This document shows positions 21,656-34,305 of a stretch of 64,000 bases of DNA, in pieces. Every line of letters starts with the position of its first letter. The first letter of the stretch is position 1. The position numbers and the translations under genes are program-made. A model generated the notes under the pieces. It saw only the letters and a program-made list of their open reading frames with translations, did not search any database and was not told the origin of the DNA. The DNA lies in the NCBI GenBank assembly GCA_018466975.1, contig CM031558.1, positions 62,001-126,000 on the forward strand, in the 5' to 3' direction. This stretch comes from Sparassis latifolia. Its lineage: Eukaryota > Basidiomycota > Agaricomycetes > Polyporales > Sparassidaceae.

Positions 21656-23263
21656 CCTCGCTTCGGTGAGTTACATATCACTACGTGTACGAGTGAAGAC
21701 ATTGTGCTGACTACCCTAACAGATGCACTGCAGCGAAGATCTTGTAGATGCTCCTGCTTTGACCGCCAGACGCCAATTCAATACGTTGTGTCCTATTAAC
21801 CGTTTACCCCCGGAGATTCTCAGTCATGTATTTGAAGAAGTTCTTGAGCCAGTACAGCTGCACGGCGACATATTCACATGGATTTCCCCACGACCTCTTT
21901 AAGATCCGCAAAAGGTCTTAGAGAAGTCTCGCACGTCTGCCATCATTGGCGGCAGATCAGCTTAAGCCATCACGCTCTTTGGAGTCATATTCACGACTCT
22001 CCGGATCATACATCCCTCACGCCAGTATTCCTTGAGCGCTCTGTGCATGTCCCGTTAAAAGTATGCAGTACCACAAACGCCCTCAGTCCGTTTATGTTGC
22101 ACCTTGGCAGAACCCACGGCGCCAGGATTCAGGAATTGTGGATTACTTCGTTCTTGGATCCGCGGATCTACACCGACTTCCCTGCTCCTGCTCTCCATCA
22201 GTTGGCAATTCAGTCGAATCCCATCTCCGATAGGCCATATCTCATCGAGCTTTTCCAAGGCGAAGCGCCATTGCTACGCTCGCTGGCGCTGCAGTCATCT
22301 TCCTGGCTTCCGGCAAATCTCTTCACGAATCTTACACGTCTATACCTCTCATCCTTCATCCAACGGCCTGGTTTGCCTCGTGCAAACTGGACACTCTACA
22401 ATTTGTCGTCCTTCCTGGCGAAGTGTCCTGCACTGGAAGATGTCTTCATTCATCCTAGACATCCCATGGGGCTGAGAGACGCCACATTGCCTATCATCAG
22501 GTTGAGGCATCTCAAGACTATCATTTTGGCAGGCGTGTCCTTGAACCTCGTTTTATGGTTTCTGCACCATGTCACTATACCTACAGGGGATGTAACAGTC
22601 CGGATTCTCTGGCTCTGCCGTAGTGGCATCGAGACTACCCTTTTACCTGTCCTCCCCCATCTGCCTAAGCTCGTCGGTCTACGCAAGCTTCATATACAGC
22701 TCGCTCCCGCCAAGGATAATTCTATGAAAGCTCTCGTCCGGGTCGCATTATCTACTGCGAACACCTCGTTAGAGCTCCGTATCGACAACATGATCGAGCA
22801 TGTGGAGGAAAGCCAAGACCCGGGCTGGACGTCTGCCTTACTGGCATCGCTCGCCAACCGCATGGCTCTCTCGAATATCACGGAGATGCAAGTCATCGAC
22901 GGTGGCTGGATCCAGAAGTTCTTCGACTTCCCCGCGTTGTTCGCGCTGCTGCCCGCGCTGTCCGTGCTCGTGTACAGTAAGGGCAATAAGGACCAGTTCG
23001 TGCGCCTGCTCAAGCATTTGCTGCCCCTTAGCTCCGGTCCCGATCCTGCGCCCTGCCCCTGCACGCACCTCGCGACTCTGCATGTCTGCGTTGGTGAGAT
23101 CCCGACGATGATTGATGATATGGTCTCGTTTGCATGCGACCGTCGTGCCTGCGGATGTCCGCTGCGCAAGTGCATCGTCGAGGTTGCATCGGGGATGACT
23201 GAGAGCTGTGATGCAAGTAAACTGGAATCATACGTTGATTTGGTGGAAATTCAATCATGCTGA
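21656..23263 (+). pseudogene. F-box gene F2, frameshifted
   Basis: A 10-nt exon (21656-21665, CCTCGCTTCG) and a 57-nt intron lead to exon 3 at 21723. Exon 3 opens in one frame with LCPINRLPPEILSHVFEEVL, the F-box core, and reaches a stop after DIFTWISPRPL. The homologous body continues in another frame from 21878 (TSLRSAKGLREVSHVCHHW) as leucine-rich sequence to 23263. The break fits loss of one base (or gain of two) near ATTTCCCC at 21883-21890. No intron explains it. The usual first exon cannot be recognised upstream. It is a likely pseudogene, although a sequencing error in the T/C run remains possible. Confidence 0.8.
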
Positions 23264-23756
23264 GGGACCTCTTGACGCATGGGTGGGTGTATTCTTTCAT
23301 GCCTTATTTCGAGCGTACTGATAATTACTTTTTTCTTGTAGTTGACGTAATTGGTGTAGTTGACGTGGCTATTTGGTAAACGGCGTATGATAGAACTGTT
23401 TCGGCGAGGATTGTGGACTCGGACAACATCCAGCTTGGAATCGCCTATAGCATCGACAGTCAACAATAAAAGTGAATAAAAGTGCAAGAGACGCATATCT
23501 GCGGAGTTTCTTCTCTGTCGCGGCAGTGGTCAATAAAAAAATAGATGCACCGTGTCGCAAGGAGAATGAGGGCTAAACCACATGATATGCGATGGCTAGA
23601 CTACATGGTATATACACAAGTATTTCTATGGATGGAAAAGACCTCAACAGAAAACAGAATGGAAATATAGACGAGAAACAAATGCGCCTGAGACGATCGA
23701 AGGAGTGAGTGGAAGGATGAATATGCGTAGTGAACCCGAACTTACAAGTGCGACCT

Positions 23757-25523
23757 TCACCACGCCGGCCAGTACCGATGAGTCCGTGTCGTGCACACAG
23801 TGGGCCATCGTGCTCTGGACAGCCTGTGGTCCGGACGCATTTCAACCCTCTGGACAAATTGTCCCAAAGCGCATCCGTCTAATCCGTCTCCTTCGTACCC
23901 CACGACAGCTTCGCGTAGAGGAATCCCAGCATCTGCCCGAGCCTCTGCGAGCTCTACCACAGTGTTGAATATCAAGTGTGAGTCTCCGACAATGACGTGT
24001 AGGACAGCAAGGTCTGGGCAACACGGCGAATCTCCGCCCTCTGCTCCCAGACAATCCTTGAGAAAGCGGAGCAAACTTGAGGACAGCTGCCATGAAGGTG
24101 AACGGTGCCGATATGCCAATTTCGAAAGCGAGGGCAGAAACTGGAGCAGCGGACCCAGATCTATTGTTCGTTCTGAGGTGAAATCGACGATATCAATGTA
24201 TAGTTCCTGCACACCGCGTAGCGAGCACAGCTGGCTCAGCAGTGATGGAGTATGAAGAAATTTATGATCCTCGTCATTCACGTCGATACGGATGCCCGTG
24301 GAATAACCTGCGGCGGTTGTTCCAAAAATGGCAGAAGACGAGGTTGGTGACCCTCGAAGCTCCAGAAGCGTGGAACTGTGCTGCAGAAGAGCTTGAGCCA
24401 GAACGTGCACAGTTCTGAAGATATGCCGAGACTTCACCTGGAATATTCGCATAGCGACATTCACAGGCATGTCGACGTGGCAGAAAAGCCACGACAACCA
24501 CGTCGGAGACATTCCACCGAGGGCTAGTCGCTGTAGATGGTCGAGTTTAGCATTTGGGCGACTTCCGCAGTTCTGTGGATGCAGTGCGAAAGTCGGGAAG
24601 ACGAAGACGATGTCTTCCAGCCTCGAAGAACCAGCAAGCATCGCAAGGAGGTCAGATGCTCGTGGGCCGTCGTAAGGGCGGTGGTTGGCACTGAAATAGC
24701 AGCACAGATGTGTGATAGACGCGAAATGGTTGCTCGGAAGCCAATCGATGGTATGTATGGACAACGTTTTGAGCCGAGGTACGTTGTCATCAAAGAGAAT
24801 GATGTGCTGATGAGCGCGAGGAACCACGTAGTCAGCACGAAGCGTCAGGTGCTCTAGTGCTGGAGCAGGAGAATAACGGAGGCCCGCGACCTCGGTGAAG
24901 GAGTGCACAAATAGTTCTTGTATGCGACTGCTTTCTGACTCTAACTCTAATAGAGATAACGCCGAAGGAATTGAGTTCGCAGGCAGATACACTGTCAACG
25001 GTGCAGGTCTGGAGCGCTGCAGAAACAGCGGAATGGGAGGGTCGGCATCTCGGGGTGCGCCAGAAATATGGCTCCAGAGGAATGGGAAGTTAGTGCAGAC
25101 GTCTCGCCAGTGACGACATACTTTGGTCAAAACTGTGAGTCCCCGTGTGTGCCTCAGACGGGAAGAATTCCAGATGAACGCGTGCTTAGGCTTCACCGGA
25201 CGCATCACGAGTAGAAAAATATCCCCGAGAATTTCTATGGGTAGCCTATTGATGGGGCATGTGGAACTTCGAACGAGAGACAATGCCATACAGAGACAGC
25301 GCTCAAGCGACAGCAACTAACGCAGCGGTCAGAAGACATATGCTAGCCAAAGACACGGACTTACTTCATCCATGCTGACCCAAAAAATCGCTAAGCATGA
25401 TGTGGCTAGTTATATGAATGCCTTGGCGTACCTTGTCCTGTGCCGTTCACTCCGAATCTTCTCTAAGAAAACCTCAGGGTGTCCGCACCATTCAGGCCAA
25501 GGGGTGAAATTTGATGCATTCAT
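23757..25523 (-). CDS. F-box protein F3, intact, 553 aa
   Basis: Likely substrate receptor of an SCF ubiquitin ligase (family knowledge). Exons on the minus strand are 25432-25523 (starts MNASNFTPWPEWCGHPEVFL), the 10-nt exon 25365-25374 (CATGGATGAA) and 23757-25316. Introns are 57 and 48 nt. The F-box core is CPINRLPIEILGDIFLLV, followed by RLRHTRGLTVLTKVCRHW. Irregular leucine-rich repeats fill the rest, and the end is HRYWPAW, matching HEYWAPW in F4 and HDYWTSW in F5. It is the only F-box gene fully inside the window without a visible lesion. It converges with F2. Its targets cannot be inferred. Confidence 0.9.
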
Positions 25524-28145
25524 GTTCTATAGCGGTGAAAAAAAGAAAGTCTGTTCAGCCTTGGCTGGTGAACTGTGTACTGTGCGAATGATGATGTACT
25601 CACCAGTTGGCACCAGCGCCTCCGCTCGTGCAACACGTCGGCTAAAGAAACGCCCACGCGTATACCTCGTCTAAATACGGAAGGCGACGTGGTTCGAATC
25701 GCCCACTTGCACAGGACTTATTTAAGCTTAAGTTGGGAGTACTGCTCGTGTACGCCTATATTCGACAGGGTTGAATTTACTCTACGATAACTCGCCATAT
25801 CAGTCCTTTGCATGAAGCATTCTTCGCCGCCGCCGGCTCCTAGGAACACTTTGCACAATGGCTACTGAGCCTTCCGTCAGCAAACATCGCCGGGCCCAAG
25901 TTTACGACGTCCGAATTGAGGCAACTCGATACCATACGATCTGGCGACACCATGCGAAAGCTACCCTGTTCCTTGGCGGACGAGTCATTATATCACAAAA
26001 ATCAAAAAGTGGTATTGAAATGCATGGCAATGCATAGTCGACTAACGAAAAAATCCTTAATGACATTAGCATCCCGGCATGTTGTTCGTTCCACAACCTC
26101 CCGAGAAAGCGCCAGTGCTCATTTCTATGCGACAACTGAGCTCTAGGCAGACGTTCCGTGGTGCGAGATACATGTGAACTTGAATCCATACCCGACACCT
26201 CTACGCCAGCGAACCATTTCAAAGCGAGTGTGAGTCCGTCGAGAACACATGCAACCATGATTAAGAATAAAAGACGTCAGAGATGTGCACGAGTATACAA
26301 GGCATACTGCTTCGATCACAACTGAATATCAAGCATAATTCCAGCGAGTGTGGCATTGTTCGCGGTTGGTCGCTAGTCTAGTCAGAAGATAACGTTAACC
26401 TATTTACTTCGCAATCAACGAGGAACCTGCATGATTTAAACACGAAGTACATATACTCAATATGAAACTTCACACCGCCCGGGCAGCCAACGCTTCCATC
26501 GGACGGTAAAAACTTTCACCATGATCCGACTATCCGCTGTAATACGAATATGCATAGATCCAGAACGCAGGCTGTCGCTGGTGTGGAAGTAAGGTCGATA
26601 TATTTCCAGTCCTATTATGACACACAGTGCGCAAAGACCGCAGATGCGACTGAGATCCTGATCATTGGCTTGGAGAAGATGTCTGCGACCTTGACGTCGC
26701 GGGTTCAGTGCTGCGACCGTCATACTGAGTGTTGGTCGTAGAAGTCCGAGCGGCTCCTCCGCACTGGGCAGCAGCTAGAGCGCGACCAGCATGAGAGCAC
26801 GAAGTCAAAGATGCTAAGTAGCAGCGACCATTGTAGGGTGGGAAGACAGCGAACAGCTGTCTCTGCTTGATGGTGCCAGTGAGATAAGGTAAGCAAGTGG
26901 TATCGAAGGGTCGAACGCTGAGAAGTTGGAACTTTACACCTGATTAAAATTGTCCGGCAGTTCCAACACAGCGTCGCCTGACTACAACGAACAGTGGGGT
27001 TAGACGTTGGTGAGACATTGCGTCGTCCAAGTCAATACGACCTGGCAAATAGAGGCTCAAAATATCTCGGAAATACGTAGAGACCCCGATACGAGCCTGC
27101 TCCCTTGATCGTGACTGATCAACAGTATGGAGGCGAGCTGGTGTTGCCGAGTGCGGATTGATCACAGTACGAAACTGACTTCGGCCGCGACACGAATTCC
27201 TGCACAGATGAGAAGGCGAAGCTGCGCGGTCGGTGCCGCCAAACCTAATAACCGTTGTGCGGTTCATCATTGACAGTTCCATCCGGTATTGTCGAAGCGC
27301 TGCTGCGAATCGTTTAAGGAAGATTTGTCCTCATCCTCAGCATCGATGTCCGGCTCGTCTCCGGTAGTGCCAAGCTTGAGTTGGTGTGGGCATATCCTTC
27401 CACCACAACTCTGGTATACCAGCCGTTCATCGCGTCTGTCCTTGACACCGGAAACGAGAACTGAGCGAAGCGTGGTACCCACACCCATGGCAGAGTCAGA
27501 GACGCCATACATAGAGGCCCCGCCTACGATACAAGACCCAACCTGAGCACAAGAGCATTCCGCAGTCACAGCAGTGTCATTGTTCTGGCACGAGTCGCAG
27601 CGTTGCTGTGGTTGCGAAGAGCGAAGGACGCCCACGGACACGGACGAGACATTGGTAGCGGGTTTCGATATAGTTATACTATAGTTCCAGGTCAGCACGG
27701 ACTCCAGTGTCCCGAATACGCGAAAGTCAATTGAGATCTTTCAACGAGGATGACTCGCCGATGAGATATCTCGAACTTGAATAATTGGGGGGGGGGTCAT
27801 GATGCATAAGCGGTGATGCCGGCGTCCTGCGCACCGAGAACGCGTGAGCAGAAAACATAACGATGGAAGACGGCCGTCGTGGATGCAGTGACGCTGTCGT
27901 CCGCGCCGCGGCTGCGGTCAAGGGCTTATTGAGTTGCAAGAAGCCACGTGGAATCCTGTACGACGTGAAACCGCATAGCCTCCTGCTGCGCCTCTGTCTT
28001 TCTTCACGACTCTGGGTCGCTACAAAAGTACAAACAGTAAGGACAGCGAGTGAATCCGCTTAATTCACGCAGCCGAACCGGGTTAGTAACACTACGGCGG
28101 TCACCTGCAGACTCTCTGCACTCCTCCTACTACTCCACTACTAGC
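25524..28145. other. Gene-poor region upstream of F3 and of the Tvp38 gene
   Basis: A 143-codon Cys-containing frame (27267-27698, -) and a 118-codon frame (25902-26258, -) are present. They lack recognisable motifs, splice context or paralogues here and were not called. The last 100-150 nt are presumably the Tvp38 promoter and leader. Confidence 0.35.
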
Positions 28146-30338
28146 ATGGCGACCTATACGGGCTACAACGACTCTTCGATACCTCTCGGGCCCTATCCGA
28201 GACAAGCTTCCTACCCACCTAATGCAGGCCCGCCGCAGACGAGCTCAATGTCGCTGAATAGCGAGGATAGCGACCGGACGCCCTTGGCAACCAAGGGGAA
28301 GGGCGGGGGCGTTGTGGTGGCCATGGGAGTGCCCGACGGCACGCGCACACCAAGCCCTACGCCAAGTGAGGAGGCTGCGCTGGCGAAGACGTCCATCTTC
28401 GACTGGAAAGCCATGGCGAATTGGAGGTTCTGGCTACGGCGGGAGTGGCTGTGGTACTACGTTGCGGGGGCGGTCGCGCTGGTGCTCATTATTTTGTTCA
28501 CCGCGTTCCACACGAAGATTGTCAACTGGCTGCAGCCTGCAGCGAACTGGATGCATAAGTGAGCCTTTCTCTTCGTTTTGTTAGGCGATGATGGTGCCGG
28601 CGTCTGCTCCGCGATACGTAGAGGCGAGGACGCGTAGACATCGAGGTACCTTGTGCCTTCGCACTTCGACCGTCGGTAGAATGGTTCTACCTGGTCGTCA
28701 TGTCTCCTGATGATGATGCGCTTCTCATCGACGTGCTTCTTAACCTTGTGATGCAAGGTCGTAGCGGAAGTGTGAAGTCACGGATAAATGGTTCTTGTAG
28801 ATTCGAAGCATGCACCGATGCTCTGCAGTAGCTGTGATAATACCACCTGTGGTACAGACGAGGCTTGTCTCTGCATGCTGGATTCTCGTAGCTCGACGTA
28901 TACGCCATTCTCTCGCTCCCTGTTACGTATAACGTGTTTTGTCACGTTCTCTCTCTCTCTTACGACAGTGCTGACACCCTCACCTCAGACTTCCAGCAGG
29001 CTGGCTTATCCCCATCGCCATTCTGTTCGTTATTTCGTTCCCTCCGTTGTTTGGGCACGAGATTATTGCCATTCTAGCTGGATTGGTATGGGGGCTGTGG
29101 GAAGGATTCGGGATCGTGGCGGCTGGCACGCTAATCGGCGAATTGGGCAACTTTTAGTGCGTCGTTCATAAAATTTCCCCTGATTCCGCTCGCTTACCCG
29201 CCGTCCAGCGCGTTCAGGTACTGCTGTTCAGCACGGGGACAGAAGCTTGAGCGGTCGGAGCTATCGTATGCCTGCTTAGCGAGGATCGTACGCGATGGCG
29301 GCTTCAAAATCGCACTCATTGCCCGGTTTAGCGCGATCCCAGGACATTTTACCACTGCGGTTTTCTCGACGTGCGGTATGTCCGTCTGGACGTTTACTAT
29401 TGCAGCCATCTTCTCGCTTCCGAAGCAGTTTATCACCGTCTATCTCGGTGTCGCCCTCGAGCAGTCTCAGAACGGGAGCAATAGTTCCAAGTCCAACATT
29501 ATAAAGGATGTTGTACTGATCATCACCATCATAATTACCTTCGTTGCCATGTGGTACATATATCACCGCATGAACCAGGTAAAGCCTTTGGTCATTTACG
29601 ACCGCCGCAAAGCCAGGTGCGAAATTTTTTGCATCTGAAAACTTGTCCATGGCTGACCAAACTCACAGACAAACAAAGATCCTGGCCGCTGTATATGAAA
29701 CGCCTTACGATCCCGCCTCTGAGCCCTTCAACCCCGATCCCTCTACCACCTCTCTCAACCGCACTAACGACATGCACCAGCAGTGGGATAGCAGCGGCCG
29801 CGCGGTTGGCTATGTCGGCGATGCATCAGTATATGCGCCTTCTCCCCGCCGTGCACAGCCACAGCAACAACAACAGCAGAACACTGCGGCGTCACCCCAC
29901 TCTGCGTCTGCTGTCCCCTCGCCCTCGCGAAACCCATACCGCAGTCCCGTCGCTACACCACCCATCTCTACACGGCGCATACCCCCACCGCCAGTCTCTG
30001 CGCCCGCGGCGAGCCTTTACTTCGATAACGCCACTCGGCCTGGTGCGGCAGTCACGACAGACGTGGGTGACATGCCGAACCCCTTCACAGACCTACAGCG
30101 CATCGCGTCACCCCGCAGCTATGCGCTCCCGATGTCCGCGCCGCACAGTCCTCCTTCGGCATATGCGTCGGTGTATGAACCCGCTCCAGCGTATGCTCCC
30201 GCGGCGCGGACACTCACGCCAGCGCAGTTCGCTGCGCTCCGTGCACCGGAGGCGCCGCAAGGAGGGGTGCACACAGGTGTGGCCGAGTATAGCGATCCGT
30301 ACGCGGCGTACGAGGGCGGAGGCGCGGGCGTGCGATGA
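28146..30338 (+). CDS. TVP38: Tvp38/TMEM64-type (VTT domain) Golgi membrane protein
   Basis: The 552-aa model has exons 28146-28558, 28989-29156, 29209-29616 and 29669-30338. Introns are 430, 52 and 52 nt and all phases agree. The N-terminus is Ser/Pro/Gly-rich and cytosolic. A first membrane span is WYYVAGAVALVLIILFTAF. The SNARE-associated Golgi core follows: GWLIPIAILFVISFPPLFGH, GLVWGLWEGFGIVAAGTLIG, SARGQKLERSELSYACLARI, ALIARFSAIPGHFTTAVFST and SLPKQFITVYLGV. A last span is followed by VKPLVIYDRRKARQTK and a long Pro/Ser/Ala-rich tail. Yeast Tvp38 resides in the Tlg2 compartment; its role is in vesicle trafficking or lipid handling. Intron 1 is unusually long for this window. A broken paralogue lies at 43.5 kb. 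Confidence 0.93.
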
Positions 30339-31114
30339 GATGTGAGGCCGGGCTGTGGATCCACCCGTAGACCTATTGATGTCGCGCTTATTCGCGGCTA
30401 TTCATACGCACATAGCCTACGCACCCGCGATACCTCGCTATCTGCATCCCCATTTACTTCAAGTTCTCTTTATTGTATCAAGCTTTAACCACAGTCGGTG
30501 TCTGTGTATATGTACATACCGATATCCTACACTGGCGGACTGCGCTCTGGCTGCTTACCCCTACGTGTCAAACCTGATACATTGATACCCGCAGGAGTGG
30601 TGCTAATGTATGTTTAGTATTAGTATATCTTGTTAAGAACTATCTTCTTGCTCCGGGCGCCGTTGTAATATTTATACAAGGTGGGAGTGCGTGTAAGCAC
30701 GTCAGAATGGTAGAAACGCGAACACTACGACTTCCTTTCCGATTCCCTAAAGAATCGGTTATCAGTCTGTGCACGTATGGTGGTTGCTGACATAAAGTTG
30801 TACCCGCGCCGCATATAGTAATTTTCTCTTAGAATGGTTATCCGCTTTTTTTACTTTCCGTCTTTAGGCCACCCGATTCACTTCGGGTTTCCCGCTTCCT
30901 GTTCAAGATTTCCGCAACACAAAGTCGGCCGGCATTCCTTGAAAGTTTATTTCCGATGAAAGACTGGAGGAGGACCGATGGCTAGGGGTGATTGTCTGCA
31001 TCTCTGCACCCATCCTCTATCTTCTCGCAGCTGCATTCACTCTTCACATAGATTCTGTATGCTGCATAGATGTGAGTGTGCCTGATACTTCCTCCCTCCT
31101 TCTCTCCCTTGCTG
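30339..31114. other. Tvp38 3' flank and intergenic DNA
   Basis: AT-richer than the coding neighbours, with no supported gene. It includes the Tvp38 3'-UTR and, near the right end, the leader of the 162-aa gene. Confidence 0.45.
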
Positions 31115-31654
31115 ATGTCGACACTTGCAGCTTTGGATTTATATCCTCTCCTCATCGTAGACAATAAACCAGCTACTGTGTGGCTCGTTGGAGAAGTCGA
31201 CTCATCTTGGTTCAAACTTCGCAGTGAACCCTTGGCCGTTGTGAGCATCAAGATCGGTTCAAACACTTCAGATGTTTTGAAAGCGTCACGCTTCCAGAGC
31301 ACCGGGAGTGGAGAGTATGCTTCTGTATGTTGAATTTCTTCTTTTCAACAAATATTTGTTATTCATTGCTTTAAGGTGGAAGCCTTCCAAGACGTATTTG
31401 ATGCCGACACCAAGTTCGGCCCCAGGAACACTATGAGACAGATGCACACCATGGACATCCACAAAAATGATCTCGTCCTGGTCAAATGTAACGTCACTCG
31501 TTGGAGGGTCGATGCTAAAGGTAAGGCTTCATATGAGAAGGGCTGGACCAAGTGGTGGACAGGTTTCGAACTCGTCACTATAGCACGTCTGTATGATGGG
31601 CCCCAGGAGATTAGAGCTGTTGTCCCACGTGCGGAAGTTTCATCATTCATCTAA
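31115..31654 (+). CDS. Orphan 162-aa protein, two exons
   Basis: Not recognised. Exon 1 is 31115-31324 (starts MSTLAALDLYPLLIVDNKPA). A 51-nt intron with GTATGT and TTTAAG ends follows, then exon 2 at 31376-31654, phase 0 on both sides. The product is soluble and mixed alpha/beta in composition, with a basic, Trp-rich middle (KGWTKWWTGFELVTI) and the end VPRAEVSSFI. Support is the long frame, the clean intron and codon usage like its neighbours. No paralogue was found in the window. Confidence 0.65.
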
Positions 31655-32013
31655 ATAGCCTCTATCTTATATGAGCCTGTGCTACTGCTTGTAATCTGCA
31701 CTACCTACGTTTATTTTCTTCCCCACTATTCGCTTGCAGTGATTGCCACCGTAAATTTACATGGCTTGACTACGGGATTTTCTTGTATACTATTACTATG
31801 ACTACCGCCTTATCACATGTCGCTCTCGCAGAAATCGATGCTGTGAATATACGTGGGGGGACTAGGGAATCGGACATGGCGTGCGAATGCAGCGCCGCTC
31901 ACCCACAAGTATCGGGATGCCGAGAGATCAGCTATGTCCGCAGCTCGCTTGAGTCACGGTCTTACCTCTAGGTAGGCGTATAACCTCGTTCAAACCCACA
32001 CCATCTAAGAAGG
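31655..32013. other. Intergenic upstream of F4
   Basis: No coding signal was seen; F4 regulatory sequence is presumably in the right half. Confidence 0.45.
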
Positions 32014-33821
32014 ATGGAACCGACGTCCTTCACCTTCTGGTCTAATTGCGACAACTTAGAGGTATTTCTGGACAAGCTTCGCAGTGAGTGTCGTCGAATG
32101 AGGTATGTGGAGACATCCCTGCATCAACTGAGATATTATGCTTATTACTTTCCGCCTTTGTAAAAGCGCTGGCGCAGTGAGTTCTTTGTCGAATTTTAAG
32201 ATTGCTTCTTGAATTGATCAACCTCTCAGCTGTGGTCTCTTGAAGATACACTACATCGCGCGCTACTACTCGTCCGGACCTCACTGAACAATGCTTCCGG
32301 CATTAATAGATTGCCTTCCGAGATCCTACGAATCATTTTTCAAGACGTCCTGGGCCCGTGGAAAGGAAGAAGACATTCCGGTGGCCTTCCTCCCAGTTGA
32401 GGTCTACACGAGGACGGTCGACCTTAGCCGAGGTATGTCACGTTTGGCGGGAGATCTGCCTGGACTGTGCAGCGTTGTGGAGTCACATCGTTGACATTTC
32501 TCCTGGATCATTTCGACGTTCACTCCCTATCATTCTGTCGCGCTCCAAATCCACACCGCTGAAGGTGCTCTTGACGGCGGACGACCTACCTTGGATGGAT
32601 AATTTACTTCGAACCAATGGCGCACGAATACAAGAGCTGTTTGTGTGGTCTTTCACCAATACGAATGTCCATCGCAGACTGGACTTTGCGGCTCCCGCGC
32701 TAGAACAATTAACGATCGCGGGGAATGGTCCGATTTCTACGGATTTTCATCCTCTTCTTTGCATGGGGAACACACCAAAGCTGCAGAGTCTGACTTTGTG
32801 GTACACGTATTGGACCCCTAACAATTGTTTCCGGTCTCTAAAGCAACTTTGTTGCCGCTTCAAATCTCATTCGACCTCACATGCAGTCAATCTCCAGTCT
32901 TCCAACATCATTAGATTCCTATCTGGATGTCCAAATTTGGAGGATGTCATCCTCGTTCTTCCATATAATCATGTTGCCCAGGACATTGCAGAGGACAGTC
33001 CAAGTGTTACCCTCAGCCGCCTGAAACGGCTTGTTCTGGATGGTCCGCGCCCAGAACGGAACGCATGGCTACTTCGCCATCTCTCCATACCCGCCGGTGT
33101 TTCCATTCGTATAATGAAGACAACAGCTACCAATGTACTGAGGCTCGCACGTGTGCTTCCGAGTCTTCCGGTCGTGCGTGGTTTTACGTCGCTCTGCATT
33201 CAATTCTCAGGCATGCAGGTAAATTTTGGAGTCAAAATGACCTCTGCCAACTCTCATACAGGAATGCGCATTGAAATGCCCCTACCATTCACTTCAATAG
33301 CCAATGTTTCGCCATTTCTGTGCAAGTTGTATCCGCTGACGGACATCCGCGAACTTCATATCGACGTTGCTGGGTACCGCCTACCGGACCGGAGGTCGGT
33401 TGACCCATCGTGCATTTTCCCATATCTCGAACTCTCTGCTTTCCCGTCATTGTCGAAGCTTGTGTATCACCACCCCACACGTACGCCAGATCCTGACCTC
33501 GCACTTGTGCGCTCAATGTCAGGCCTTTTCCCATCAGAAGCAGGGAACCCACCTCACTGCCCAGATCTCGCTACTCTGCACGTACGTCTTGGCCGTTCGC
33601 GGCTGATGTTTGACGTTGTCGTTGAGTTCTCGAAGGCTCGGGCTGAAGCTGGGTACCCATTGCACGAAGTGGTTGTAGGATTCGATGGAGAAGATGCACA
33701 TATGACCGCTTTGCAGCGCTCTTCCGGGACAGCCCAAATGCGTGCGGACTGGACGCCCTCCCAGCTACAATGGCCCGCCACGTCTACTGCAGCACCGCAC
33801 GAGTACTGGGCGCCGTGGTGA
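32014..33821 (+). pseudogene. F-box gene F4, single -1 frameshift
   Basis: Exon 1 is 32014-32102 (starts MEPTSFTFWSN). The 10-nt exon is 32167-32176 (CGCTGGCGCA) and exon 3 starts at 32230. Introns are 64 and 53 nt. Exon 3 opens LLLVRTSLNN and carries the F-box core INRLPSEILRIIFQDVLGP. Immediately afterwards the frame must change: the homologous VERKKTFRWPSSQLRSTRG continues in the frame that runs to 33821 and ends HEYWAPW. One base appears to be missing in GGGCCCGTGG (32349-32358). Everything else is intact, so this is either a very young pseudogene or a one-base sequence error. It is a tandem paralogue of F5. Confidence 0.82.
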
Positions 33822-34305
33822 CGAGAATAGGCTTGTGCTATGCAGTCCTTTGACAACCGCGATTCGACGTCATTGGGGATGCTCATGCGATTGCTATATA
33901 CTAGAAAGTGTCTTTCGTTTCACCCTTTTAAAACTTTATTAGTCGTATCAACTTCCTAGCTAGTATGTATCTCTTCGCACCTCAATGTGTGTTTAGGTAG
34001 GGAGGTTCAAAGATATGTCGCGCCTCTCCCTTAGAATTGATTAAGCACGTATTTACTGTATTGGAGACTTACTATAAACGCTATTGGAGAAAGTGGATGC
34101 CATAGCCAAACTTCAGAAGGCTTTCGTCGAAGCGGGTTCCTTCATGCCTTCCTAATCCAGACGATCAGTTACCAATCTCGAGCGTCTACTTTCCCCGACG
34201 GTCGCGCTGGCCTGGACAACCACCAGAGGCTAGTGCAAGAAATTTAAGGTGAGCAAACAGAGTGTTCGATCGTATTACGGTTTACTGAAGCAATCTTTCA
34301 GAAGG
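33822..34305. other. Intergenic between F4 and F5
   Basis: No coding signal. The bases just before the F5 start (ATCTTTCAGAAGG) could be a 5'-UTR intron end. Confidence 0.45.

Noticed and set aside
25690..25705. GGTTCGAATC, like a tRNA B box
   Set aside because: No A box and no acceptor or anticodon stems at the right distance.
27267..27698. 143-codon frame (-) with several cysteines
   Set aside because: No signal peptide, paired-cysteine family pattern or splice partner could be recognised.
32349..32358. Intron instead of frameshift in F4
   Set aside because: No GT-AG pair of workable length spans the frame change; F3 and F5 are continuous across the aligned site.
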